From positions 1 to 18,078 of the forward strand of contig CABQCB010000009.1 in the NCBI GenBank assembly GCA_902462475.1: a DNA stretch of 18,078 nucleotides, given 5' to 3'. The notes under the pieces were generated by a model. It was not told the origin of the DNA. It searched no databases and saw nothing but the letters and a program-made list of their open reading frames with translations. The translations under genes and the position numbers were made by a program. This document shows, piece after piece, positions 7,868-14,926 of the stretch (positions are counted from its first letter, which is position 1; the number at the start of each line of letters is the position of its first letter). The stretch comes from an uncultured Oscillibacter sp. (GTDB taxonomy: Bacteria > Bacillota_A > Clostridia > Oscillospirales > Oscillospiraceae).

Positions 7868-7896
7868 TGCGGAGGCAGCTTACCGCTGCCTCCGCA
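7868..7896 (+). other. Intercistronic RNA hairpin without a T tail
   Basis: A perfect 12-bp stem (TGCGGAGGCAGC at 7868-7879 with 7885-7896) has a 5-nt loop. No T run follows on the plus strand, so it is not a classical terminator. It sits 25 nt before the symporter start codon and is more likely an mRNA-stabilising 5' hairpin or processing barrier. Confidence 0.6.
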
Positions 7897-7921
7897 TGAT
7901 ACCGCGCAGGAGGGAATGACT

Positions 7922-9340
7922 ATGAATATCGCGGATATCTTGGGCGTGGCAGCGATTTTTGTTATCATCGGCTATGTGGGCTACCGCTCCTCCAGAGAGG
8001 TGCAGTGCGTGGATGACTTCACCCTGGCGGGCAGCCGCCTGGGCCGCATTCAGGCGGGCTTTTCCATGGCCGCCACGGAATTCGGCGGCAGCAGCCTTAT
8101 CGGTGCCATGGCCTACTGCTACACCATCGGCATTGCCGGCGCCTGGTGGGACTGGGCGGCCGTGCCGGCCCTGGTGCTGCTGGGCGTGTTCTTCGCCGGA
8201 AAGATCAAGCTGCCCCACATGGTCACCGTGACGGAGTTCTTTGAGCGGCGCTATAACCGTCCCACCCGCACCCTGGCCACCATCATGCACCTGCTGGCCA
8301 TCGTCACCCAGCTGTCCACCCAGTTCATGGTGGGCGCCGTGGCGCTCAACGGCGTGCTGGGCGTGCCCAAGACCCTGGGGCTTTTGCTGAGCGTCACCTT
8401 CGTGGTACTCTACACCATGGGCGGCGGCCTCATCGCCGTGGTAAATACGGACGTGGTGCAGTTTATCATCATCGTGGCCTCCATCGCCGTGGCATTGCCC
8501 ATTGCCCTTTCCAATGCCGGCGGATTTGCGGGATTGTCCGCGGCACTGCCGGATGGCTTCCTGTCTCTTGGCAACATCGACGCGGCCACAGTGATCTCCT
8601 GGTGCCTGTTCTGCTTTTTCACCTACGCCACCAACCAGCACTATATCCAGCGGGTCCTGGCAGCCAAGGACGCTGCCACAGCCCGCTTTGCCTTCGTCTT
8701 TACCGGCGCCTCCTACTTCGTCTACGGCCTGGCGGTGGCACTGCTTGGCGTTTGTATCGTGGTGCTGCTGCCTGGCATCTCCGATCCCAACATGGGCTAC
8801 GCCCTGCTCATTGAGTCCTACATGCCCGCCGGCGTGGCCGGACTGATCCTGGGCGGTATCTTCGCCGCCTCCATGTCCACGGCGGACTCCATGCTGCTGG
8901 CCGCCTCCACGTTGTTCGTCAACGACATCTATGACCCCTTCTTCCGCCGCCAAAAGGACAGTGAGGCCGGTGCCCTGCGCACCATCCGGGTGGTGACCGT
9001 GGTGATCTGCGTATTGTCCCTGTCCGTCTCCATGCTGATGGACAACATCATCAACATCATGTATCTGGGCGGATTGTTCTACTCCACCGCCGTGTTCTTC
9101 CCCCTGGTAATCGGCCTGGTGTGGAAGCGTGCCACCGCACCCGCCGCCTTCCTCTCCATGCTGTGTGCCGTGGCGGTGGGTCTCATTTCCGAGTTTTTCC
9201 TGGTTGGTAAGGCCCCCGGCATCCTGGGCCTTCCCTCCAACGTGATGGCGGCAGCCACCAGCCTGGTGGTCTTTATGGCTGTCACCGCCCTGACCAAAGC
9301 CCCTCCGGCGGAAAAGACCGCGTTTTTAACCAAGACATAA
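7922..9340 (+). CDS. Sodium:solute symporter family (SSS/SLC5, PutP-like) permease
   Basis: The 472-residue protein has about 13 transmembrane segments. Family marks are the N-terminal DFTLAGSRLG with GFSMAATEFGGSS after helix 1, YNRPTRTLA in the first intracellular loop, and GGIFAASMSTADSMLLAAS in the helix 8 region, whose small Ser/Thr residues form the conserved Na2 sodium site. The ATG at 7922 was chosen because AGGAGG (7908-7913) lies 8 nt upstream; ATG 7916 would be only 2 nt away. It follows the MFS gene by 100 nt, may have its own promoter, and its 3' end faces a strong hairpin. The solute is unknown; amino acid, organic acid and sugar are all possible. Confidence 0.9.
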   Translation: MNIADILGVAAIFVIIGYVGYRSSREVQCVDDFTLAGSRLGRIQAGFSMAATEFGGSSLIGAMAYCYTIGIAGAWWDWAAVPALVLLGVFFAGKIKLPHMVTVTEFFERRYNRPTRTLATIMHLLAIVTQLSTQFMVGAVALNGVLGVPKTLGLLLSVTFVVLYTMGGGLIAVVNTDVVQFIIIVASIAVALPIALSNAGGFAGLSAALPDGFLSLGNIDAATVISWCLFCFFTYATNQHYIQRVLAAKDAATARFAFVFTGASYFVYGLAVALLGVCIVVLLPGISDPNMGYALLIESYMPAGVAGLILGGIFAASMSTADSMLLAASTLFVNDIYDPFFRRQKDSEAGALRTIRVVTVVICVLSLSVSMLMDNIINIMYLGGLFYSTAVFFPLVIGLVWKRATAPAAFLSMLCAVAVGLISEFFLVGKAPGILGLPSNVMAAATSLVVFMAVTALTKAPPAEKTAFLTKT

Positions 9341-9368
9341 CCTTCTTACCAGCTTACCCCTGTAAAAA

Positions 9369-9411
9369 GCGGAAAGGGCCGGGAGCGAAACCTGCTCCCG
9401 GCCCTTTCCGC
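9369..9411 (-). terminator. Intrinsic terminator for the symporter-racemase-TauE operon
   Basis: A perfect 18-bp GC-rich stem (9369-9386 with 9394-9411) has a 7-nt loop. On the minus strand it is followed by TTTTTACA, so it terminates the leftward operon. It also stands 28 nt after the rightward symporter gene and may block readthrough from that side. Confidence 0.88.
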
Positions 9412-9416
9412 CGCTC

Positions 9417-10202
9417 TCACACAGCGGCAAACCGCCGGACATTGTAAATACAGATCAAAATGATAACGCACAAAAGCGCGGAAAACAGCCGGTCCGTCTG
9501 CCCTGCGGACAGATGCCGGTTGACGCGGCTGCCCAGAAGGCCGCCCAGCACGCCCGCCGGCACCATGGCCAGCAGGTACGCCCACGGAAATTCCGGCACC
9601 GTCCCCTGGAGCACGGAGGTCACAAAGCTGGACGCCTGGGAGAACATGATAATGTACAGGGAGTTTGCCGCCGCCTTCTTTGTATCCATGGAAAAGGCAA
9701 AATACAGCACCGCCAGATTGATAGGGCCGCCGCCGATGCCGAGAAATGCCGACAGCACGCCCATTCCTCCTCCGATGGCCACGCAGGCGGCAGCGTTCCG
9801 CACCCGGAACGAGGGAACACGCCGGCGCAGCCAGGCGCTGTATACCAGCGTCAGCAGCGTTACCAGCGCCAGCACTGCCGACTGTACCATGCCCACGAAG
9901 GCATCCGCTCCGGCTGCGCTCTTTACCAGATGGAACGCCCAGTTCCCCACGATGCCGCCTGCCACGGCCCCCAGGGCCAGCAGGCTTCCCGTGCGCAGCT
10001 CCACCTGACGCTGTCCCCGCTGCCGGACAACGGAGATCACCGACATGGAGAGCACCGTCAGCCCCGAGAGGAAGCTGATGGCGCTGACGCTCATCACGCC
10101 CATGGCATCCAGCACCGGCTTGATGATCACACCCCCGCCGATGCCGCAGATCCCGCCCACCGCCGACGCGGCCAGGCAGACCAGAAAAATCAACCCCAAC
10201 AC
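9417..10202 (-). CDS. TauE/SafE (TSUP) family permease
   Basis: The 261-residue membrane protein shows the TSUP internal duplication: glycine-rich segments GGICGIGGGVIIKPVLD (about 16-32) and GVLSAFLGIGGGPINLAVLYF (about 147-167), each opening a half of about four transmembrane helices. Family members move sulfite, sulfoacetate or other small organic anions, usually outward. The start is a GTG at 10202, with AAGGA about 9 nt upstream. It is the last gene of the minus-strand operon (symporter, racemase-like protein, this gene) and ends 6 nt before a strong terminator stem. The substrate is not readable; link to sulfur compounds is only suggested by the family. Confidence 0.85.
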   Translation of the reverse strand: MLGLIFLVCLAASAVGGICGIGGGVIIKPVLDAMGVMSVSAISFLSGLTVLSMSVISVVRQRGQRQVELRTGSLLALGAVAGGIVGNWAFHLVKSAAGADAFVGMVQSAVLALVTLLTLVYSAWLRRRVPSFRVRNAAACVAIGGGMGVLSAFLGIGGGPINLAVLYFAFSMDTKKAAANSLYIIMFSQASSFVTSVLQGTVPEFPWAYLLAMVPAGVLGGLLGSRVNRHLSAGQTDRLFSALLCVIILICIYNVRRFAAV

Positions 10203-10241
10203 AATCCATCGTCCTTCCCGTCAAAATGCGTCGTTCTTTTG

Positions 10242-10273
10242 CAAAGCCCTCCGCCGTCTGGCGGAGGGCTTTG
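10242..10273. other. Hairpin between the racemase-like and TauE genes
   Basis: A perfect 14-bp stem (CAAAGCCCTCCGCC at 10242-10255 with 10260-10273) has a GTCT loop. No T run follows on the minus strand, so it may be a weak terminator, an attenuator or an RNA stabiliser setting lower expression of the downstream permease. Confidence 0.6.
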
Positions 10274-10293
10274 TCCTTTGTCCTGTGCCGCGA

Positions 10294-11007
10294 TCACAGA
10301 CCCTTGGCGTACTTCACCGCCGCCTGTGCAATGATCTCATTGGGGTCGATCAGCGGGACCGGGAACGTCTCCCCCTCCAGGATCAGGGGGATCTCCGTGC
10401 AGCCCATGACCAGCGCCTGGGCGCCCTGGTCCATCAGCCACGCTGCCACAGCCTTGGCCTCGGCCACGCACTTTTCCGTGCGGCCGTTGTATTTGAAGCC
10501 ATAGTCGTGGTCAAAGATGGCCGCCTGCATCCGCTCCTGCACGTCCGCGGGGACCGGCAGCACCTGGATGCCGAACTTGTCGCAGGATTTTTCGTATACA
10601 CCTGCCTGCATGGCCGCCGTGGTGGCCATGACGCCCAGCTTTTTCACGCCGGGCACCTGCCGCTGGGTCTCCTTGACCGCCTCGTCGATGATATGCAGGA
10701 AGGGGACGGGTACCTGGGCCGCCACGTCATCATAGAAGTAGTGGGCCGTGTTGGCGCCGATGATGATCACATCCGCTCCGGCACGCACCAGATTGTTGGC
10801 GGTTTCCACCATAGCGGGCACCGGGCTCTCTCCGCCGTGGAGGATGGCGTCCTGGCGGCTGGGCATTTTGGGATTGCTGTCCATGATGATGTGCAGATGG
10901 TCCGTATCACACTTGGCGTGGGTAGCCTGGGTAATGCGCAAAAACAGATCCGCGCCGGCCTCCGGGCCCATGCCGCCCATGATGCCGATGACTTTTTCCT
11001 TGCTCAT
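10294..11007 (-). CDS. Aspartate/glutamate racemase-family protein with only one catalytic cysteine
   Basis: The 237-residue protein is a full-length Asp/Glu racemase-fold enzyme, starting VIGIMGGMGPEAGADLF as the family does. The second catalytic block VMGCTEIPLIL (Cys203) is intact. The first block reads IIGANTAHYF, with Ala85 (codon GCC) where two-base racemases have Cys in CNTAH. From what I recall, an E. coli L-Asp/Glu-specific member (YgeA type) has Thr at this place, so single-cysteine members can be active, but Ala offers no side-chain base. It starts 18 nt after the symporter stop with an AAAGGAG site, so it is translated from the same message. Its substrate is presumably what that transporter imports. 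Confidence 0.85.
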   Translation of the reverse strand: MSKEKVIGIMGGMGPEAGADLFLRITQATHAKCDTDHLHIIMDSNPKMPSRQDAILHGGESPVPAMVETANNLVRAGADVIIIGANTAHYFYDDVAAQVPVPFLHIIDEAVKETQRQVPGVKKLGVMATTAAMQAGVYEKSCDKFGIQVLPVPADVQERMQAAIFDHDYGFKYNGRTEKCVAEAKAVAAWLMDQGAQALVMGCTEIPLILEGETFPVPLIDPNEIIAQAAVKYAKGL

Positions 11008-11025
11008 GCGTGCTCCTTTCTCCGC

Positions 11026-12255
11026 TTACATGTCAGCGGTCTTGCCGCTTTTTTGCAGTCTGCGCTCCTCGCTGGCAGACACCACGGCCGCCACGACCAC
11101 GGAGCCCACGCAGTTGACGGTGGTAATGCCCATATCCATCACGCTGAAAATACCGGTCAGCAGCGCCACGAACTCGATGGGCATGCCCATGGTCTGCAGG
11201 AAGATGGTAGTGGCAACGATGATGCCGCCGGGGATGCCCGGGCTGCCCAGGGTCATGAGCACGCCGGTGAGGATGGCCACCGCCATGGTGCCGATGCTCA
11301 TATCCATTCCCACGACTTCCGCCACGAAAATGGCCACCACGCCGTACCAAAGGCCGTTGCCGTCCATGTTCATATTGGCGCCCAGGGGGATGGTCAGGTC
11401 AGAAACCTCCTTGCGCAGGTGCAGTCCCTCCTCACACGTACGCATGGACACGGGCATCGTGGCCGCCGTGGAGCAGGTGGAAAAGCTGGTGGTCCACACC
11501 GGCGCAATGGTCTTCCAGAAGGTGAAGGGGTTTTTCCGGGTGCCGATGGCATAGAGTCCGCCGTAGACCACGAAGGCGTGGATGGCCAGGCCCACATAGA
11601 TGGTCAGGATGAACTTGCCCAGAGGGCCCAGCACATCGGTGCCGTACTTGCCGGTGGTGTTGGCCATCAGGCAGAACACGCCCACCGGAGTGAACTTCAT
11701 GACCAGGCGCAAAAAGCTCATGATGTAGCGGGAGATGAGGCCGAAGCCGTCCAGCAGCTTGGTCTGGTCCTCCTCTTTCATGAACATGATGCCGATACCG
11801 GAGATGATGGCAAAGGAGATGATGTGCAGCATCGTGCCCTCCGCCATGGAGCCAATGATGTTGGTGCCGAAGAAGTTCAGGAAAATGTCCGCCACCGTGG
11901 GAGCGGTCTGCTCGGCCACCTCGCCCATCTCCGTCATCTCAAAGCCGAAGCCGGGATTGATGACCAGGGCCGTGACCAGGCCCACCGTCGCCGCCAGGAT
12001 CGTGGTACCCAGGAAGATCACGATCAGCTTGACGCCGATGCGCCCCAGGCGCTTCACGTCGCCCATGCCGGCCACCGCCAAAACGATGTTGCAGAAGATC
12101 AGCGGGACCACGCAGCAGCGCAGCAGTCTGAGGAAGATCGTTCCGATAAACTCGATGCACTGGATCTGAGGACCGACCAGCATGCCGCACACCGCGCCCA
12201 GGATCAGACCCAGCAGGACCTTTGTTGCAAAGCCCAATTTCTTAACCTTCGCCAT
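11026..12255 (-). CDS. Dicarboxylate/amino acid:cation symporter (DAACS, GltPh fold) with altered binding site
   Basis: The 409-residue protein has the glutamate-transporter architecture: six N-terminal helices, a serine/threonine-rich HP1 (SFSTCSTAATMPVSM, 257-271), the helix 7 cation motif NMDGN (296-300), HP2 GSPGIPGG (337-344), and helix 8 DMGITTVNCVGS (374-385). Compared with GltPh as I recall it, helix 8 keeps the equivalents of Asp394, Thr398 and Asn401. Arg397, which binds the substrate side-chain carboxylate, is Ile377, and sodium-site Asp405 is Ser385. Acidic amino acids are therefore not the obvious substrate. The start at 12255 has a GGAGGAG site. It is the first gene of the operon, downstream of the GntR gene on the same strand. 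Confidence 0.9.
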   Translation of the reverse strand: MAKVKKLGFATKVLLGLILGAVCGMLVGPQIQCIEFIGTIFLRLLRCCVVPLIFCNIVLAVAGMGDVKRLGRIGVKLIVIFLGTTILAATVGLVTALVINPGFGFEMTEMGEVAEQTAPTVADIFLNFFGTNIIGSMAEGTMLHIISFAIISGIGIMFMKEEDQTKLLDGFGLISRYIMSFLRLVMKFTPVGVFCLMANTTGKYGTDVLGPLGKFILTIYVGLAIHAFVVYGGLYAIGTRKNPFTFWKTIAPVWTTSFSTCSTAATMPVSMRTCEEGLHLRKEVSDLTIPLGANMNMDGNGLWYGVVAIFVAEVVGMDMSIGTMAVAILTGVLMTLGSPGIPGGIIVATTIFLQTMGMPIEFVALLTGIFSVMDMGITTVNCVGSVVVAAVVSASEERRLQKSGKTADM

Positions 12256-12320
12256 TTTTTCTCCTCCTGTTATTAAAAAAATCGATCTATATTTAAACAG
12301 AGCCTTTGGATGAAAGCCCT

Positions 12321-12357
12321 AGAATTTTCAATTTTCTTGTAAAATTTTCCAATTTTG
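12321..12357. repeat. AT-rich direct repeats upstream of the DAACS gene
   Basis: Two copies of an ATTTTC(C)AATTTT unit start near 12324 and 12344, about 20 bp (two helix turns) apart. They lie in the 171-bp gap between the GntR gene and the symporter start, where I find no convincing -35/-10 pair. A TCTATATT octamer also occurs twice in this gap (12286-12293 and 12401-12408). They may be an operator or an UP-like element; function is not shown. Confidence 0.4.
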
Positions 12358-12426
12358 GGTATAAGAAATAGACCGACCACATTTTGTGCTCGAAAAAAAA
12401 TCTATATTAAAATTTTCGTTCGCCGC

Positions 12427-13242
12427 TTATTCGTCCAGCGGGATGTTGACTTTGCTGCTGCCGATGGATATCTGACGGGTCACGGCGTTGTAGTCCACGG
12501 AGATGGAAAAGTGGTTTCCATTGAAGCAGCGGCGGTTGAACATCACGCGCTGCCCCTTGCAGTAGGCCACGATATCAAATCGCATGCCCACAATGTCCTT
12601 TTTAAATACGATCAGCTGTACCCGGTCGTCCTCCAGGCCCAGCTCCTGCTTGTCCTCTGTGCTCAGCAGCACCGGCTGCGCGGTGATGTGGTAAGCGTCA
12701 AAACGGGTCTCGTTGATCTGCTCCAGGTAATCATACACGGAGATCTTGTTCAGATTCTGCTTGAGGATCTCCCCTGCCCAGTCCAGCCGGATGTAATTTT
12801 CTTCAATGGCCACCGGGCGGTTGCGCACGTAGCGCACGCGCTTGATCTTGCAGAAATCCTGTCCGGTCTCCTCGAAATAGCCGGAAATATCTTTTTCCAG
12901 CTTTCCCACACTGGCAGACAAAACACGGGAATACACCTCCGCGCCCGCCTCGGCAACCTGCCGGGACAAGCTGGGTTCCGAAAAAATGTTGTGCCCCTCG
13001 TTCTGGTAAATAACGAATGTGCCCTTTCCCTTTTTTCGTTCGATCAGTCCCTCCTGCACCAGTCCGTCCATGGCCTGCTTGACCGTGGCCCGGCTCAGCT
13101 TCAGCGTTTCGCAAAGCTGCAGCTCAGGCGGAAGCTCCTTTCCATATTCCCACTTCCCGGACAAAATATTGTCCCGGATCTGCTCCCGCAGCTGATAATA
13201 CAGAGGGACCGGGCTATTGTGATTGATACGGATCTTGTTCAC
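12427..13242 (-). CDS. GntR-family regulator, HutC subfamily (UTRA ligand domain)
   Basis: The 271-residue protein has a GntR winged helix at about residues 10-78 (PVPLYYQLREQIRDNILSG, LPPELQLCETLKLSRATVKQ, then KKGKGTFV). A UTRA effector domain (about 90-265) ends in the typical HFSISVDYNAVTRQI stretch. I place the start at GTG 13242, not at the upstream in-frame ATG 13311. A consensus-like promoter and a perfect palindrome lie between the two, so the message should begin near 13285, after the ATG. The purine run AGAGAGAAG directly before the GTG is a weak but usable ribosome site. The following symporter, racemase-like and TauE genes on the same strand are the likely targets. The UTRA ligand is unknown. 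Confidence 0.88.
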   Translation of the reverse strand: MNKIRINHNSPVPLYYQLREQIRDNILSGKWEYGKELPPELQLCETLKLSRATVKQAMDGLVQEGLIERKKGKGTFVIYQNEGHNIFSEPSLSRQVAEAGAEVYSRVLSASVGKLEKDISGYFEETGQDFCKIKRVRYVRNRPVAIEENYIRLDWAGEILKQNLNKISVYDYLEQINETRFDAYHITAQPVLLSTEDKQELGLEDDRVQLIVFKKDIVGMRFDIVAYCKGQRVMFNRRCFNGNHFSISVDYNAVTRQISIGSSKVNIPLDE

Positions 13243-13264
13243 CTTCTCTCTAATGGCCGAATGT

Positions 13265-13284
13265 TCAAATGACCGGTCATTTGA
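13265..13284. promoter_or_regulatory. Perfect palindromic operator, probably for GntR autoregulation
   Basis: TCAAATGACCGGTCATTTGA is a perfect 20-bp palindrome just downstream of the predicted transcription start and 22 nt before the GntR start codon. Location and symmetry fit an autorepressor site for a dimeric GntR protein. No second full copy was found before the DAACS gene; only a GACCGACC half-like site occurs at 12371-12378. Confidence 0.75.
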
Positions 13285-13291
13285 TAATTTT

Positions 13292-13319
13292 ATTATACAT
13301 GACTTTTCCATGGTTGCAA
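13292..13319 (-). promoter_or_regulatory. Sigma-A promoter of the GntR regulator gene
   Basis: On the minus strand TTGCAA (13319-13314), a 16-nt spacer and a consensus TATAAT (13297-13292). Transcription should begin near 13285, at the edge of the palindrome. Confidence 0.75.
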
Positions 13320-13457
13320 TTGCCTAATATTACAAGATTTTTCTGCTTTTTATGATAATCTGCTCAAAAATATAGACTCTTTTCGTCTTGCTCCATGCGG
13401 ATTGTCCGTTCAGCAAAACAAAATTTTACTTCCCGCACCAGACAATCTTTCGCGTAA

Positions 13458-13500
13458 AAAAGCAGGCTTCGAGAGAGATTTCCTCCCGAATCCTGCTTTT
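13458..13500 (-). terminator. Intrinsic terminator of the CmpB-type gene
   Basis: An interrupted stem pairs AAAAGCAGG (13458-13466) plus TTCG with CGAA plus CCTGCTTTT (13492-13500). On the minus strand it is followed by a T run that ends in ACGCG. It begins 4 nt after the CmpB-type gene stop. Confidence 0.85.
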
Positions 13501-13503
13501 CTT

Positions 13504-13992
13504 CTATATTTTGTACCTCGGCTGCTCTCCGCAATGCACCTGCCAGCGCAGCCAGTCATAGGCGGGGATGAACGCCATACAAAGCACCCACCAGGCCGCC
13601 GCAAACTGCGGGCACACCTGTCCCCACAGGTTCCATGGCAGGGCGCTGTAATCCCACACACCCAGCCCCAGCCATACGTTCAGCACCAGCCCTGCTGCCA
13701 GTTCCGCCATAGTCACCAGCGCCGCACAGGCTGCCGCCTGAAGCCACAGCGGCATCTCCCAAGGCAGTTCTGCGCCGCAGCGCTCTACCGGCACACACAG
13801 GAAAATGGCCAGCACCAGCATGGTCCAGGAGATGCGCTCCGGCTCTCCCAGCGCCGTCTTATACAGGACCTCCAGTAAAAAATACGCCGTGCCGCCCCAG
13901 GTCCAAAGCAGCATGCTCAGCACCCATCCTCCGCCTGGGCCGCACCGGCGCGGCGGCCGGCTCCCTCTGCCCGACGCGCTTCCCTGTTTCAC
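13504..13992 (-). CDS. CmpB-type (putative ABC-transporter type IV, PF06541-like) membrane protein
   Basis: This is a 162-residue protein with about four transmembrane segments (26-44, 56-70, 85-106, 130-146). The segment GVWDYSALPWNLWGQVCPQF (111-130) is the recognisable signature of the CmpB-like family, whose function is poorly defined despite its ABC-transporter name. The GTG at 13992 is preferred because GGGAGG lies 7-8 nt upstream; an internal ATG at 13914 would give a shorter protein beginning at the first membrane helix and cannot be excluded. The gene stands alone between two hairpins and is bounded on the left by a strong terminator. There is no evidence that it works with its neighbours. 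Confidence 0.7.
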   Translation of the reverse strand: MKQGSASGRGSRPPRRCGPGGGWVLSMLLWTWGGTAYFLLEVLYKTALGEPERISWTMLVLAIFLCVPVERCGAELPWEMPLWLQAAACAALVTMAELAAGLVLNVWLGLGVWDYSALPWNLWGQVCPQFAAAWWVLCMAFIPAYDWLRWQVHCGEQPRYKI

Positions 13993-14081
13993 CCCATCGC
14001 CTCCCGGGTCTGCAATTCCCTTTACCATATGCGCCGCGGTGGGCAAATACGCCTTCTTTGTCCCCCAGCTTTGCATAAAGA

Positions 14082-14111
14082 CAGGACGGAACGCAGCTGC
14101 GTCCCGTCCTG
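14082..14111 (-). terminator. Probable terminator of the M15 peptidase gene
   Basis: Near-perfect inverted repeat with arms at 14082-14096 and 14097-14111, one A-C mismatch, and no spacer beyond the tip bases. It begins 14 nt past the stop codon. The T tract on the minus strand (GTCTTTATGC) is weak. Confidence 0.6.
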
Positions 14112-14125
14112 CCTTGTTCACACGC

Positions 14126-14716
14126 CTATCCGTTTTTTCGCTGACGGTCATAGCGGTACAGCAGCACCGCAAAGCGGCGGGCCGTCAGGGGCTGGTCCAG
14201 CAGCAGATCCCCTGCACTGTTCCCCTTCAGGATCCCCGCCTTGGTGATCCACTCCACGGCCTGCTCCGTCTCGCTGCTCTCCGCGTATCCGCCCCAGCCC
14301 TCCACGGGCTTGGGCGTGCCGGAGCGGTTATCCCAGCGGGCCCGCCCGGCGCGTACATCCACATGGGTAAACGTGGGATAGACGCCGATCCCGCCGGACG
14401 CGGGCTGTAAAAACTCCGCGTACTGCGCCACCTCCAGCGGTGAAATGCCCGCAATGGCGATGTCCGCCGCCATGCCCAGCATGTGCTGGCTTTTTGCTGC
14501 ACCACCGACTTTCTGATTGTAGGACTCCGTGCGGTATCCGCTGCAGATCTCCATAGATCTTTTGAAGTGATCCCGGATCTTTTGGAGGAGCGTGACCAGC
14601 TCCTCTGAGATCAAGATCACATCAGAGCCGTCGCGGCAGGCAAACTCCTCCACCTTCAAATTCGGCGTGAGCGCCTTGCCGCCGTCCGCCTTGCGAGAAT
14701 AGGTCCTTACCCCCAT
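14126..14716 (-). CDS. M15-family peptidoglycan peptidase with C-terminal wall-binding-like module
   Basis: The 196-residue protein has a Peptidase_M15_3-type catalytic domain (about 15-130). CSGYR (58-62) is followed by SQHMLGMAADIA, with zinc ligands His78 and Asp85, and FTHVDVR with His118. Such enzymes cleave D-Ala-containing peptide bonds in cell wall and are common phage endolysins or spore/wall enzymes. Residues 148-190 form a short module also found at the end of the amidase at 16006-17364 (EQAV-W---AGI--G pattern, then VxxYR). No signal peptide is visible. The ATG at 14716 has GGGAG 9 nt upstream. It lies just outside the tRNA-remnant junction, so it is either host-encoded or left by an older prophage. 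Confidence 0.85.
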   Translation of the reverse strand: MGVRTYSRKADGGKALTPNLKVEEFACRDGSDVILISEELVTLLQKIRDHFKRSMEICSGYRTESYNQKVGGAAKSQHMLGMAADIAIAGISPLEVAQYAEFLQPASGGIGVYPTFTHVDVRAGRARWDNRSGTPKPVEGWGGYAESSETEQAVEWITKAGILKGNSAGDLLLDQPLTARRFAVLLYRYDRQRKNG

Positions 14717-14887
14717 GGTGCTTCGCTCCCTTCTCTCCGCCCAATTCCAGGGCAGTGTATGGCGGCGGGAAACTGCGCTTTCCCGCCTGCCCATCCTATT
14801 CCCGCACTTCCCAGGCCGTTCCCCGCCCGGTCGCGCATCACGGTAGGCCGCATTTTATCCCCACCAGCAAAGCCTTGGGGCAAAAGA
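14717..14887. other. Leader region of the M15 peptidase gene, with a hairpin
   Basis: No gene is seen here. There is a perfect 9-bp stem with a 6-nt loop at 14764-14787, in the presumed 5' untranslated region of the M15 message. A weak minus-strand promoter-like pair (TTGCCC, 18 nt, GATAAA, around 14850-14885) is the only transcription signal I can suggest. Confidence 0.35.
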
Positions 14888-14922
14888 AAAAACCTCGGAA
14901 CCATTGCAGTTCCGAGGTTTTT
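14888..14922 (-). terminator. Intrinsic terminator, probably that of the tRNA gene
   Basis: A perfect 14-bp stem (14888-14901 with 14909-14922) has a 7-nt loop. On the minus strand it runs into TTTTTTCTTTT. It begins 4 nt past the CCA end of the tRNA remnant, the usual place for a tRNA terminator. Confidence 0.88.
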
Positions 14923-14926
14923 CATC

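Noticed and set aside
5398..7968. Very long open frame on the minus strand opposite the PLP enzyme and MFS genes
   Set aside because: It is an antisense shadow of GC-rich codon bias; its translation is His/Gly/Ala/Gln-rich low-complexity sequence with no domain, and it overlaps two well-supported genes.
10045..12276. Long open frame on the plus strand opposite the TauE, racemase-like and DAACS genes
   Set aside because: Same antisense artefact: histidine- and glutamine-rich translation, no ribosome site, opposite three recognisable genes.
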